Below are positions 17,885 to 26,192 of a stretch of 64,000 nt of DNA, piece after piece. The notes under the pieces were generated by a model that saw only the letters and a program-made list of their open reading frames with translations, had not been told where the DNA came from and searched no databases. The position numbers and the translations under genes were made by a program. Source of the DNA: Cognatitamlana sp035818475 (GTDB taxonomy: Bacteria; Bacteroidota; Bacteroidia; Flavobacteriales; Flavobacteriaceae); contig NZ_JAYMGV010000001.1 in the NCBI RefSeq assembly GCF_035818475.1, positions 1,736,001-1,800,000 on the forward strand, written 5' to 3'. How positions within the stretch are numbered: position 1 is the stretch's first letter; every line of letters begins with the position of its first letter.

Positions 17885-18436
17885 TTAAAACCAATTTTCT
17901 TTTAAGCAATCTGCTAAAGCAGTTCGAGCTCTATGAATAATTACCCAAAGGTTAGACGCTGTAATATTTAATTCATTACAAATAACTTCAGTTTCATGAC
18001 CAAGAATGGTTTTCATCTTAAAAACATCAGCTTGTTTTTGAGGTAATTTTCCTAAACAGCTATGTATGGCATCACCAAGTTCACTGTTTTGGAGGGTGTC
18101 TTCAGCCGTTTTGTCAAATGGATCTGCAACACGTTCTTCTAGCCAATCTCCTTCACTTTCAGCATCATTATAATTTATTCTAACTTCGGCTTTTCCTTTA
18201 TTAGAATTTATTTTTCTGTAATGATCTATGATCTTTCGCTTTAAAATAGAAATGAGCCAGGTACGTTCACTAGCTTCTCCTTTAAAGTTTTTCATAGATT
18301 TTAAACCCGCCAAAAAGGTGTCTTGAACCAAGTCCTGGGCTATTTCCTTGTCACTAATACGCGAAATGGTATAGTTGAATAAGTAATCTGAATATAAATC
18401 GATCCACTTATCCGGATTAATTTGATGGTCGGGCAT
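17885..18436 (-). CDS. ECF-type RNA polymerase sigma factor
   Basis: 183 residues. Region 2 is YLFNYTISRISDKEIAQDLVQDTFLAGL with ERTWLISILKRKIIDHYRK after it; region 4 is LGKLPQKQADVFKMKTILGHETEVICNELNITASNLWVIIHRAR, a helix-turn-helix. It lacks regions 1 and 3, so it is a group IV sigma. It forms an operon with the small ZAS anti-sigma immediately downstream. It resembles the TIGR02943-type sigma factors of Bacteroidota; the regulon is not visible. Confidence 0.9.
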   Translation of the reverse strand: MPDHQINPDKWIDLYSDYLFNYTISRISDKEIAQDLVQDTFLAGLKSMKNFKGEASERTWLISILKRKIIDHYRKINSNKGKAEVRINYNDAESEGDWLEERVADPFDKTAEDTLQNSELGDAIHSCLGKLPQKQADVFKMKTILGHETEVICNELNITASNLWVIIHRARTALADCLKENWF

Positions 18437-18459
18437 TATTAATATATAATTTTAGATCT

Positions 18460-18467
18460 CAAAAATA
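18460..18467 (-). promoter_or_regulatory. -7 box of the ECF sigma operon
   Basis: The complement reads TATTTTTG and ends 23 bases before the ATG at 18436. The nearest TTG (complement of 18493-18495) is 25 bases away, longer than usual. Confidence 0.35.
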
Positions 18468-18512
18468 AGCAAAAAAATGTATTCTATATTGTCAAATGCG
18501 GTTCTTTAGTAT

Positions 18513-19205
18513 TTATTGCATAATTCCTTTTTCTACTTTAACCGAAGAACCGTCCACCAAAAGAGTACTCCGTAATTTCAAGTTAACAAAATGAGAAGGT
18601 AATAGCTTGAGTAACTCTTTGTTAAGGTATGTTTTTTTTAATTGATGTATTTTCCATGGTTTGTGGTATATATTATAACGGAATGTTTGGTGTTTTTTAC
18701 TTTTAACGAATGCAATATATCTATCTACTATAAAATGTTCGAGCGTATTTTGACTAGGTTTCGTGGTTTGCAGAGAACTACTGACTTCAACTGAAGCATT
18801 TTTATATTGATATTTTAAATCTATTCTATTCTGTGTAACTTTTTTTTTGAAAATAATTGGTTTAAAAAAATAAGGTTCATTGTAAAATTTATTGGCTATA
18901 AATGCAATTAATGGCTTTGGGGCAAATTCTTTAATAAAAACAACTCCTTTTGAGCCATTAATTTTTGATTTTGCGTAAAAACGAAAATTAATTTGACCAA
19001 ATAGTTGATGGAAAGGTATTGCAAAGTTGAAGAAGTTTACTTTAGAAAAGGTAAACGCAACCATACTTAATAATGCTTTTCCTTTGTAAAGGTCTATTTC
19101 TGTATCTTTAGGAAGATATGGTTTTAAAATGGACTTATCTACTTCAAAAGTTAGCATTATTAAATCTTTCCATTCACCAGTCATAAAAATGTTAATTGGT
19201 TTCAT
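18513..19205 (-). CDS. DUF2071 (YqjF-like) family protein
   Basis: 230 residues. The start (LTFEVDKSILKPYLPKDTEIDLYKGKALLSMVAFTF) follows the DUF2071 pattern of a short strand, a proline-rich turn and a repeated strand. No catalytic residues are known to me for the family and there is no signal peptide. It follows the GbsR-like regulator gene by 52 bases, and that gap contains a second copy of the regulator's palindrome, so the pair looks like a regulator and its target. The biochemical role is unknown. Confidence 0.7.
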   Translation of the reverse strand: MKPINIFMTGEWKDLIMLTFEVDKSILKPYLPKDTEIDLYKGKALLSMVAFTFSKVNFFNFAIPFHQLFGQINFRFYAKSKINGSKGVVFIKEFAPKPLIAFIANKFYNEPYFFKPIIFKKKVTQNRIDLKYQYKNASVEVSSSLQTTKPSQNTLEHFIVDRYIAFVKSKKHQTFRYNIYHKPWKIHQLKKTYLNKELLKLLPSHFVNLKLRSTLLVDGSSVKVEKGIMQ

Positions 19206-19217
19206 TATCTTATATTT

Positions 19218-19245
19218 TGAACTTTCAGAAAATATTGAAAATATG
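19218..19245. promoter_or_regulatory. Second GbsR-type operator, before the DUF2071 gene
   Basis: This 28-base stretch matches the perfect palindrome at 19785-19812 at 20 of 28 positions and keeps both arms, ACTTTCA (19221-19227) and TTGAAA (19235-19240), with the same 7-base gap. It begins 13 bases upstream of the ATG at 19205. Confidence 0.5.
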
Positions 19246-19257
19246 TTTTAAATTTTT

Positions 19258-19761
19258 TTATTTAATCAGTTTTAATATAGATTTAGTTAACCAGTTTTGA
19301 TCTTGATTTGCAATTCTGTTTAACATAGTATCTGCTGTTTCAGCTAAATCGTGTAATGCTTTGGTTTGTTTAATAAGTTCTTTGGTTTTTGCCGTTCCGT
19401 CATCCTTGATGGAGCTGACTTCCTTCAAAACTTTTAGAACGGGCTTTATTTCCCTTCGGCTACGTTCTTTGGCAATATGCCTGGCAAGTTCTTCAACGTT
19501 CTTTTCTGTAGTAAAATATTCTTTACGTTGCCCTGGAATAATTTCTTTGGTCACAATTCCCCAATCCATAAGCTGCCTTAAATTCATACTGGTATTACCA
19601 CGAGAAATTTTTAGCGCTTCCATAATGTCTTCCATAGCTAAAGGTTTAGTAGAGATAAAGAGTAGAGACTGTATTTGGGCCATAGCTTTGTTTATACCCC
19701 ATAATGAACCTAGACTTCCCCAGGTACTGATAAACTTTTCTTTAGCTTCTTTGTATTCCAT
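19258..19761 (-). CDS. GbsR/MarR-family transcriptional regulator
   Basis: 167 residues. A winged helix-turn-helix covers residues about 25-80 (LAMEDIMEALKISRGNTSMNLRQLMDWG, then the wing KEIIPGQRKEYF), as in GbsR-type MarR relatives, followed by a helical dimerisation region. WGSLGSLWGINKAMAQIQSLLF is typical of this subfamily. The promoter overlaps a perfect 28-base palindrome, and a related site precedes the next gene (DUF2071), so I infer autoregulation and control of that gene. No choline or betaine genes are nearby, so the BetI/GbsR role in osmoprotection should not be assumed. Confidence 0.85.
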   Translation of the reverse strand: MEYKEAKEKFISTWGSLGSLWGINKAMAQIQSLLFISTKPLAMEDIMEALKISRGNTSMNLRQLMDWGIVTKEIIPGQRKEYFTTEKNVEELARHIAKERSRREIKPVLKVLKEVSSIKDDGTAKTKELIKQTKALHDLAETADTMLNRIANQDQNWLTKSILKLIK

Positions 19762-19765
19762 ATGA

Positions 19766-19795
19766 CAAAGATATATAAAATTTCTAAACTTTCAA
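19766..19795 (-). promoter_or_regulatory. Promoter of the gbsR-like gene (leaderless arrangement)
   Basis: On the minus strand, TTG (complement of 19793-19795), a 19-base spacer and TATCTTTG (complement of 19766-19773) form an exact Bacteroidota promoter. The box ends 4 bases before the ATG at 19761, so the mRNA should begin at the start codon. The -33 element lies within the palindromic operator. Confidence 0.65.
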
Positions 19796-19812
19796 TAATT
19801 ATTGAAAGTTTA
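19785..19812. promoter_or_regulatory. 28-base perfect palindrome, autoregulatory operator
   Basis: The half-site TAAACTTTCAATAA is followed immediately by its exact reverse complement. It covers the -33 element of the gbsR-like promoter, so binding would block RNA polymerase. It has no T-run and no following gene end on the right kind of spacing for a terminator (the M3 stop is 88 bases away, on the same strand). Confidence 0.65.
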
Positions 19813-19899
19813 TTTGCCGCACTTAAATTTATTTCAAAAGCTTAATCGTTTAGATTTTGAACCTCAAATAGATGCTGAAATAAATAGTGGCTTTAGTTC

Positions 19900-21939
19900 T
19901 TATTTTCCAATTAATCCAGATCTTCTTAATAATGCTTCCGGTTTTGGTTTCTGTCCTCTAAAACGTTTATACAGGGTCATTGGATTTTCTGTTCCTCCTT
20001 TTGAAAGGACATTGTTCTTAAATTTGTCGGCCACCATTTTATTAAAAATACCTTTTTCCTTAAAGTATTCAAAAGCATCAGCATCTAAAACTTCGGCCCA
20101 CTTATAGCTATAATATCCTGATGAATACCCGCCTTGAAAAATATGAGAGAAAGCTGTACTCATACAGGTTTCTTTGGTTTCCGGATACAAGGACACATTT
20201 TTGAAGGCCTCAGATTCATGTGCCTTAACAGATGTAATAACTTCTGGTGAACCACCATGCCAACTCATATCAAGAAGTCCAAAACTTAGCTGACGTAAGG
20301 TTTGCATGCCTTCATGAAACGTCGCTGACGCTTTAATTTTTTCAACCAGATCCATAGGGATAACTTCGCCGGTTTCATAATGTGTAGCAAATAGCTTTAG
20401 GGCTTCCTTTTCATAGCACCAGTTTTCCATAATCTGACTTGGTAACTCTACAAAATCCCAATATACACTGGTTCCTGATAAACTAGGGAATGTGGTATTT
20501 GCCAACATACCATGAAGTGCATGTCCAAATTCATGGAATAGGGTGGTAACCTCGTTGAAAGTTAAAAGTGACGGCTTTGTTTTTGTTGGTTTGGTAAAGT
20601 TGCAAACTATAGAAATATGAGGTCTGCTATTTTCTCCGTTTTTTATGTATTGTGGTTTAAAAGACGTCATCCACGCACCATTACGTTTTCCTTCTCTGGG
20701 AAAGAAATCGGCATAAAAAATAGAAACAAACTCACCTTCTAAATCTGTTACTTTATAAGTTAAAACATCTTCATGATACTTATCTATATCATGAATTTCT
20801 TCAAAATTCAGATCAAATAATTTATGGGCTACTGCAAAAGCACCGTTAATTACATTTTCTAACTTAAAGTAGGGTTTTAGCAATTCATCGTCTAAGCTAA
20901 ACCGTTTTTGTTTAAGCTTTTCTGAGTAATAGGAGCCATCCCATTTTTCTAATTGGTCAATACCGTCTAATTCCCTTGCAAAATCTTCCAGGTTTTTAAA
21001 TTCTTGCTGAGCCGCAGGTTTAGCTTTTTCCAATAATTCATCTAAAAAGTCCTGAACATTCGCTGGCGTTTCGGCCATACGTTCTTCCAAAACAAAATGA
21101 GCATGTGTTTTATAGCCCAAAAGATTGGCACGTTCATGTCTCAGTTTTACAATATTGAGAACTATATCTTGATTATCTAAATCATCTCCTTTAAAGGATT
21201 TGCTTCCTGCTACCAGAGTGATTTTTTTGCGTAGTTCCCTATTATCAGCATAAGTAACAAATGGAATGTAACTGGGGTAATCTAATGTAAATAGCCAGCC
21301 TTTTTTATCTTTTGATTCTGCAAGTTGTTTGGCTGCTTCTTTGGCGCCTTCTGGTAAACCGGATAAGTCAGCCTTGTTTGTGATAAACATTTCAAACTTA
21401 TTTGTTTCGGCTAAAACATTTTCGCCAAACTTAAGTTTTAACTGGCTTAATTTTTTATCTATAGCTCTTAGCTGCGATTTTTTATCATCAGATAAATTGG
21501 CACCGTTTCTGGAAAAACTCTTATATTTTTTGTCGAGTAGTGTTTGTTGTTCAGTAGTTAAATTCAGTTCTTTTTTAGAATCATAAACAGCTTTTACTCT
21601 TTTAAACAGAGCTTCATTTAAGGTAATGTCATTACTGAACTCTGAAAGCAAAGGCGACACTTCTTGGGCTATTTTTTGAATGGTTTCATTGGTCTCAGCG
21701 GAATTCAAATTGAAAAATATGCTTGAGATTCTATCTAATTGCTCTCCTGAAAAATCTAAAGCCACAATGGTATTCTCGAAACTTGGAGTATTGATACTAG
21801 TTGCTATATCGTCAATCTCTTTTTTTGCCTGTTTTATAGCCTCTTTAAAAGTAGGAAGGAAATCTTCATTTTTAATTTTTGAAAAAGGAGCCGTGTTATG
21901 CTTAGTTTTAAATGGAGTTTTTAGTGATTTTTTTATCAT
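19900..21939 (-). CDS. M3 family zinc metallopeptidase (dipeptidyl carboxypeptidase / oligopeptidase type)
   Basis: 679 residues with the zinc site HEFGH at 469-473 and a downstream glutamate in the ELPSQIMENW segment, the classic M3 layout. The C-terminal FSHIFQGGYSSGYYSYKWAEVLDAD motif is that of the Dcp/OpdA group. No signal peptide is evident, so it should act in the cytoplasm on short peptides. It lies alone, upstream of (and transcribed toward) the gbsR-like gene, which has its own promoter. Confidence 0.92.
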   Translation of the reverse strand: MIKKSLKTPFKTKHNTAPFSKIKNEDFLPTFKEAIKQAKKEIDDIATSINTPSFENTIVALDFSGEQLDRISSIFFNLNSAETNETIQKIAQEVSPLLSEFSNDITLNEALFKRVKAVYDSKKELNLTTEQQTLLDKKYKSFSRNGANLSDDKKSQLRAIDKKLSQLKLKFGENVLAETNKFEMFITNKADLSGLPEGAKEAAKQLAESKDKKGWLFTLDYPSYIPFVTYADNRELRKKITLVAGSKSFKGDDLDNQDIVLNIVKLRHERANLLGYKTHAHFVLEERMAETPANVQDFLDELLEKAKPAAQQEFKNLEDFARELDGIDQLEKWDGSYYSEKLKQKRFSLDDELLKPYFKLENVINGAFAVAHKLFDLNFEEIHDIDKYHEDVLTYKVTDLEGEFVSIFYADFFPREGKRNGAWMTSFKPQYIKNGENSRPHISIVCNFTKPTKTKPSLLTFNEVTTLFHEFGHALHGMLANTTFPSLSGTSVYWDFVELPSQIMENWCYEKEALKLFATHYETGEVIPMDLVEKIKASATFHEGMQTLRQLSFGLLDMSWHGGSPEVITSVKAHESEAFKNVSLYPETKETCMSTAFSHIFQGGYSSGYYSYKWAEVLDADAFEYFKEKGIFNKMVADKFKNNVLSKGGTENPMTLYKRFRGQKPKPEALLRRSGLIGK

Positions 21940-22057
21940 TTTTTCAGATAATATGTTAAAAATTCAAATTGCTATGTATGCATAATAAAATTTTTTATAC
22001 ATTTGTAAGTAACAATTTACAGAGTGACTAACTCAATAAAATTATTTGTTAATAGCT

Positions 22058-22088
22058 AAAAAGCCCTGAATGTCATTTAGGGCTTTTT
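22058..22088 (-). terminator. Rho-independent terminator of the purK-purE operon
   Basis: AAAAAGCCCT (22058-22067) pairs with AGGGCTTTTT (22079-22088) around an 11-base loop; on the minus strand it follows the purE stop at 22092 and ends in T-rich sequence. Confidence 0.8.
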
Positions 22089-22091
22089 ATA

Positions 22092-22571
22092 TTATAAGTC
22101 TTTTGCAGATTCGTTAACCTTAATTTTCAAACCTTCTTTATAAGCTACTACTTTATCAAGTACACATTTGTCATTGGAACCTATAATTTGTGCAGCAAGA
22201 ATTCCGGCATTTTTAGCACCGTTAAGTGCAACAGTAGCAACGGGCACACCTCCGGGCATTTGTAAAATGGAAAGTACCGAATCCCATCCATCTATAGAGT
22301 TACTGCTTTTTACAGGAACACCTATTACCGGAAGTGGAGAAAGTGAGGCTATCATTCCTGGCAAATGGGCGGCGCCACCTGCACCGGCAATTATAACAGA
22401 AAATCCTCTGGTATGGGCATGTTTCCCATAATCAAATAGCTTTTCAGGTGTACGGTGCGCTGAAACAATATCAACGTCTACCTCAATATCAAATCCTTTT
22501 AAGATGTCTATGGCATCTTGCATAACCGGGAGGTCACTTTTACTCCCCATAATTACTCCTACTTTACTCAT
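22092..22571 (-). CDS. purE: N5-carboxyaminoimidazole ribonucleotide mutase
   Basis: 159 residues with MGSKSDLPVMQDA, the invariant SAHRTPEKLFDY loop, and GAGGAAHLPGMIAS, all class I PurE signatures. It moves the carboxyl group from N5 to C4 in purine synthesis (N5-CAIR to CAIR), working with PurK. It lies 85 bases after purK on the same strand and is followed by a strong terminator. Confidence 0.96.
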   Translation of the reverse strand: MSKVGVIMGSKSDLPVMQDAIDILKGFDIEVDVDIVSAHRTPEKLFDYGKHAHTRGFSVIIAGAGGAAHLPGMIASLSPLPVIGVPVKSSNSIDGWDSVLSILQMPGGVPVATVALNGAKNAGILAAQIIGSNDKCVLDKVVAYKEGLKIKVNESAKDL

Positions 22572-22656
22572 GAATTTTTATTTTGTGTCAGGCCGTATAC
22601 AGTTGAGGTCTAATTTAAGCTATTTAAAAGGCTTTTCAACTATACTCGGAGAGACA

Positions 22657-23811
22657 TTATTCACTTATAACTTTTATATTTTTCTTAACGTCTTCTGCAA
22701 CACGTCTGGCTTCATTTAAATCTTCATTAACAATAGTTACATGCCCCATTTTCCTAAATGGTCTGGTTTGTTTTTTTCCGTAAATATGAGGGGTAACACC
22801 GTCCATTTTCATAATGCTTTCAATGTTTTTATAAACAACATTGCCTGTATAGCCTTCAGCTCCAACTAAATTTACCATAACTCCACCAACTTTGCTGTCT
22901 GTTCTTCCCAGTGGTAAGTCTAAAATAGCTCTAATATGTTGCTCAAATTGTGAGGTATAGCTGGCTTCTATAGTTTGATGTCCTGAATTATGAGGTCTGG
23001 GAGCCACCTCATTTATCAAAATATCATCATCTTGAGTTTGAAACATTTCTACTGCTAATAGCCCTACATGGTTGAATGCTTCTGAGGTTTTTAATGCAAC
23101 TTCTGTAGCTTTTTCAATGACAGTTTCCGGTATTCTTGCCGGACAAATCACATATTCCACCTGATTAGCTTCCGGGTGAAACTCCATTTCTACAACCGGG
23201 TAGGTTTTAACCTCTCCTGATACATTTCGGGCAACAATAACAGCCAGTTCATTTTTAAAAGGAACTAAACTTTCCCCAATACATTCTACATTGGGTAGTT
23301 CTTTTAAATCTTCAAGGGTTTTTACAATTTTAACACCCTGGCCATCATAACCAAACTGGGCACTTTTCCAAACAAAAGGCAAGCTCAAGCCACCATTGTT
23401 AATCGCTTCTTCTATTTGAGAGGTATATGCAAATCTGGAAAAAGGCGCTGTGGGCAAATTGTTATCAACATAAAATAATTTCTGTTTGGCTTTGTTTTGA
23501 ATGGTTCTTAATGTTTTTGATGCGGGATATACTTTTACACCTTCTTTTTCTAAGGTTTCAAGGGCATCTACATTAACATTTTCAATTTCAATGGTTAAAA
23601 CATCAACCTGCTTTCCAAAATTGTAAACCGCCTCATAATCCATTAAATCTCCAATATGAAATTCATTACTGGCAATTTTGCAAGGAGCTTCATTGCTGGC
23701 ATCCAAAACAGCTGTTTGAATATCAAATTTTCTAGTATTGTAAAGTAGCATTTTACCTAATTGACCACCACCAAGGATTCCCAGTTTGAAATTTGAAGAA
23801 AAATAATTCAT
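22657..23811 (-). CDS. purK: N5-carboxyaminoimidazole ribonucleotide synthase
   Basis: 384 residues with an ATP-grasp fold. LGILGGGQLGKML starts the N-terminal domain; LPFVWKSAQFGYDGQGV is the ATP-binding loop and INEVAPRPHNSGHQTIEA the metal-binding motif. It makes N5-CAIR from AIR, bicarbonate and ATP, and hands it to PurE encoded just downstream. The stop is 85 bases before the purE start. A TATTTTTG box lies upstream. Confidence 0.96.
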   Translation of the reverse strand: MNYFSSNFKLGILGGGQLGKMLLYNTRKFDIQTAVLDASNEAPCKIASNEFHIGDLMDYEAVYNFGKQVDVLTIEIENVNVDALETLEKEGVKVYPASKTLRTIQNKAKQKLFYVDNNLPTAPFSRFAYTSQIEEAINNGGLSLPFVWKSAQFGYDGQGVKIVKTLEDLKELPNVECIGESLVPFKNELAVIVARNVSGEVKTYPVVEMEFHPEANQVEYVICPARIPETVIEKATEVALKTSEAFNHVGLLAVEMFQTQDDDILINEVAPRPHNSGHQTIEASYTSQFEQHIRAILDLPLGRTDSKVGGVMVNLVGAEGYTGNVVYKNIESIMKMDGVTPHIYGKKQTRPFRKMGHVTIVNEDLNEARRVAEDVKKNIKVISE

Positions 23812-23846
23812 TTAAGTGCGTTTAACTGTAATGATACTTTGAAAGG

Positions 23847-23854
23847 CAAAAATA
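23847..23854 (-). promoter_or_regulatory. -7 box of purK
   Basis: The complement reads TATTTTTG and ends 35 bases before the purK ATG. No TTG is found at the expected -33 distance. Confidence 0.35.
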
Positions 23855-23919
23855 CACTTAAATCTTAAATTAGTTCCTAAATCATAAATCAAAAAATGGT
23901 TATTCGTCAATCTATTGAT

Positions 23920-23927
23920 TATCTTTG
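23920..23927 (+). promoter_or_regulatory. -7 box of hpt-adk
   Basis: TATCTTTG, an exact -7 match. It overlaps the 5' extension of the reading frame (in-frame TTG at 23915), which supports translation from the later TTG at 23951. No clear -33 TTG. Confidence 0.45.
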
Positions 23928-23950
23928 CATCTTTAAAATTTTTTTACTCT

Positions 23951-25060
23951 TTGATAAAGCTACACGATAAATATTTTAAACCTTTTATTTCTGCAAATAA
24001 AATTGATGAAGCTATGCAACGATTAGCTATAGAAATTGCAGAAGATACTGGTGATGAGATCCCTGTTTTTGTTGGTATTTTAAATGGATCATTTATGGTA
24101 GTAAGTGATTTTGTGAAAAAATACCCTAAGCCCTGCGAAGTAACTTTTATAAAGTTAGCATCTTATGAGGGTGTGAAATCTACTGAAGATATTCAGAGAC
24201 TAATTGGATTAACACAAGATTTAACAGGAAGAACAGTGATCATTCTTGAAGATATTATTGATTCCGGTAATACGCTTGCTGAAGTTCACAGGATTTTTAA
24301 AAATGAAAGAGTGAAATCTTTAAAGATTGCTACCCTTTTTTACAAACCTGAAGCTTATAAAAAAGATTTTAAATTACATTATGTTGGTATTGAGATTCCA
24401 AATAAATTTATAGTTGGCTATGGCTTGGATTATGATGGTTTGGGAAGAAATCTACCAGAAGTATATCAAATAAAAGAAACACAACACATGACAAATTTAG
24501 TGCTATTTGGCCCTCCGGGTGCAGGTAAAGGAACTCAAGCTGAATTCTTAAAAGAGAAGTACAATTTAGTACATATTTCTACAGGTGATGTTTTTAGATA
24601 CAATATCAAAAACAAAACGGCTTTAGGGATGTTAGCAAAATCGTATATGGATAAAGGCGAGTTAGTACCTGATCAGGTGACTATTGACATGTTAAATGCC
24701 GAGGTTGAAAAAAATGCCGATGCTAATGGATTTATTTTTGATGGTTTTCCAAGAACTAATGCACAGGCAGAGGCCTTAGGGAAGTTAATGGATAGTAAAG
24801 ATTCTCAAATAAATGCCATGATAGCATTAGAGGTTGATGATGAAGTATTGGTAAAGCGTTTGTTAGAAAGAGGTAAAACCAGTGGAAGAGCTGATGATGC
24901 TGATGAGTCTATTATTAGAAACCGGATTGCTGAGTATTATAATAAAACAGCTATTCTTAAAGATTACTATTCAGCTCAGGATAAATATTTTGGTGTAGAC
25001 GGTGTAGGAAGCATTGAAGATATTACGGTTCGTTTAAGTGCCGTAATTGACAATTTATAA
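23951..25060 (+). CDS. Hypoxanthine phosphoribosyltransferase - adenylate kinase fusion
   Basis: 369 residues from a TTG start at 23951 (MIKLHDKYFKPFISANKID); no ATG occurs before the conserved region. Residues 1-175 are a purine phosphoribosyltransferase with the PRPP-binding motif VIILEDIIDSGNTL and FIVGYGLDYDGLGRNLPEVY. Residues about 180-369 are a short-type adenylate kinase: P-loop GPPGAGKGTQ, STGDVFRYN, FDGFPRTNAQAEAL and GRADDADE (no zinc lid). The product would salvage hypoxanthine and interconvert AMP, ADP and ATP. An ATG at 24488 could also give free adenylate kinase (190 residues). I recall the same fusion in other Flavobacteriia. Confidence 0.9.
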   Translation: MIKLHDKYFKPFISANKIDEAMQRLAIEIAEDTGDEIPVFVGILNGSFMVVSDFVKKYPKPCEVTFIKLASYEGVKSTEDIQRLIGLTQDLTGRTVIILEDIIDSGNTLAEVHRIFKNERVKSLKIATLFYKPEAYKKDFKLHYVGIEIPNKFIVGYGLDYDGLGRNLPEVYQIKETQHMTNLVLFGPPGAGKGTQAEFLKEKYNLVHISTGDVFRYNIKNKTALGMLAKSYMDKGELVPDQVTIDMLNAEVEKNADANGFIFDGFPRTNAQAEALGKLMDSKDSQINAMIALEVDDEVLVKRLLERGKTSGRADDADESIIRNRIAEYYNKTAILKDYYSAQDKYFGVDGVGSIEDITVRLSAVIDNL

Positions 25061-25088
25061 GCCCAGAAACAGAAATCTTAAGGAAAAG

Positions 25089-25127
25089 ACATCTTTTGGT
25101 ATTTTTCTATTCCAAAAGATGTTTTCT
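25089..25127 (+). terminator. Rho-independent terminator after hpt-adk
   Basis: ACATCTTTTGG (25089-25099) pairs perfectly with CCAAAAGATGT (25112-25122) around a 12-base loop, followed by TTTCTTTT. Confidence 0.8.
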
Positions 25128-25182
25128 TTTAATAGAATATTATATGCATGAAGGGTAAGAGTAGTAACTTTTTAACTTAATT

Positions 25183-26181
25183 ATGACCGAAGGAAATTTT
25201 GTTGACTATGTAAAAATGTATGTAGCTTCCGGAAACGGAGGAAAAGGTTCTGTGCATTTACATCGTGAAAAGTATATAACCAAAGGCGGCCCTGATGGTG
25301 GTGATGGTGGTCGTGGAGGTCATGTTATTGTTAGAGGAAAAGCGAATCTTTGGACTCTGCTCCATTTGAAGTTTAAAAAACATATTAGAGCTGGTCATGG
25401 TGAACATGGTAGTAGTGGCAGAAGTTTTGGGGCAGATGGTGAGGATGTTTATGTTGATGTGCCTTTAGGGACCGTTATTAGGGATACCGAAACTAATGCC
25501 GTTATTTTTGAAATCACTGAAGATGGTGAAGAACAAATCTTGGCGATTGGAGGAAAAGGAGGTTTGGGTAACTGGCATTTTAAATCAGCAACTAATCAAA
25601 CACCTCGCTATGCGCAACCCGGTTTGCCCATGGAAGAGAAGTACGTAACCATGGAGTTGAAAGTACTTGCTGATGTTGGACTGGTTGGTTTCCCTAATGC
25701 AGGAAAGTCTACCTTACTATCGGTAGTAACTTCTGCGAAACCAAAAATTGCGGATTATGAATTTACGACACTTAAACCTAATTTGGGTATTGTAAAATAT
25801 CGTGATTTTCAAACCTTTGTTATGGCAGATATTCCCGGTATTATTGAAGGAGCTGCTGAAGGTAGAGGGTTAGGGCATTACTTTTTACGTCATATTGAAC
25901 GCAATTCTATTTTACTGTTTTTAATTCCGGCCGATGCTGAGGATATCAGAAAACAGTATGATATACTTTTAGATGAGCTTCGTCGTTACAATCCGGAAAT
26001 GCTTGATAAAGAACGTATCATAGCCATTTCAAAATGCGATATGTTAGATGATGAACTAAAATCAGAATTAAAAGAGGAATTAGATAAAGAACTTCCAATT
26101 CCGTATATGTTTATTTCTTCTGTAGCACAACAAGGTATTACTGAACTTAAGGATAGATTATGGAAGATGCTTAACGACTAA
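25183..26181 (+). CDS. obgE: GTPase Obg/CgtA
   Basis: 332 residues. The glycine-rich Obg domain (GGNGGKGSVHLHREKY, GGPDGGDGGRGG) occupies about 1-158, and the G domain follows with G1 GFPNAGKST near 169, G3 DIPGI and G4 SKCD. There is no C-terminal OCT extension, normal for this phylum. It is an essential ribosome-assembly and stress GTPase. A membrane protein gene begins 11 bases after its stop and may be cotranscribed. Confidence 0.96.
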   Translation: MTEGNFVDYVKMYVASGNGGKGSVHLHREKYITKGGPDGGDGGRGGHVIVRGKANLWTLLHLKFKKHIRAGHGEHGSSGRSFGADGEDVYVDVPLGTVIRDTETNAVIFEITEDGEEQILAIGGKGGLGNWHFKSATNQTPRYAQPGLPMEEKYVTMELKVLADVGLVGFPNAGKSTLLSVVTSAKPKIADYEFTTLKPNLGIVKYRDFQTFVMADIPGIIEGAAEGRGLGHYFLRHIERNSILLFLIPADAEDIRKQYDILLDELRRYNPEMLDKERIIAISKCDMLDDELKSELKEELDKELPIPYMFISSVAQQGITELKDRLWKMLND

Positions 26182-26192
26182 ACTTTTTTAAA

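Noticed and set aside
19785..19812. Palindrome as a terminator instead of an operator
   Set aside because: No T-run follows on either strand beyond the arms, and it overlaps the -33 element of an exact promoter.
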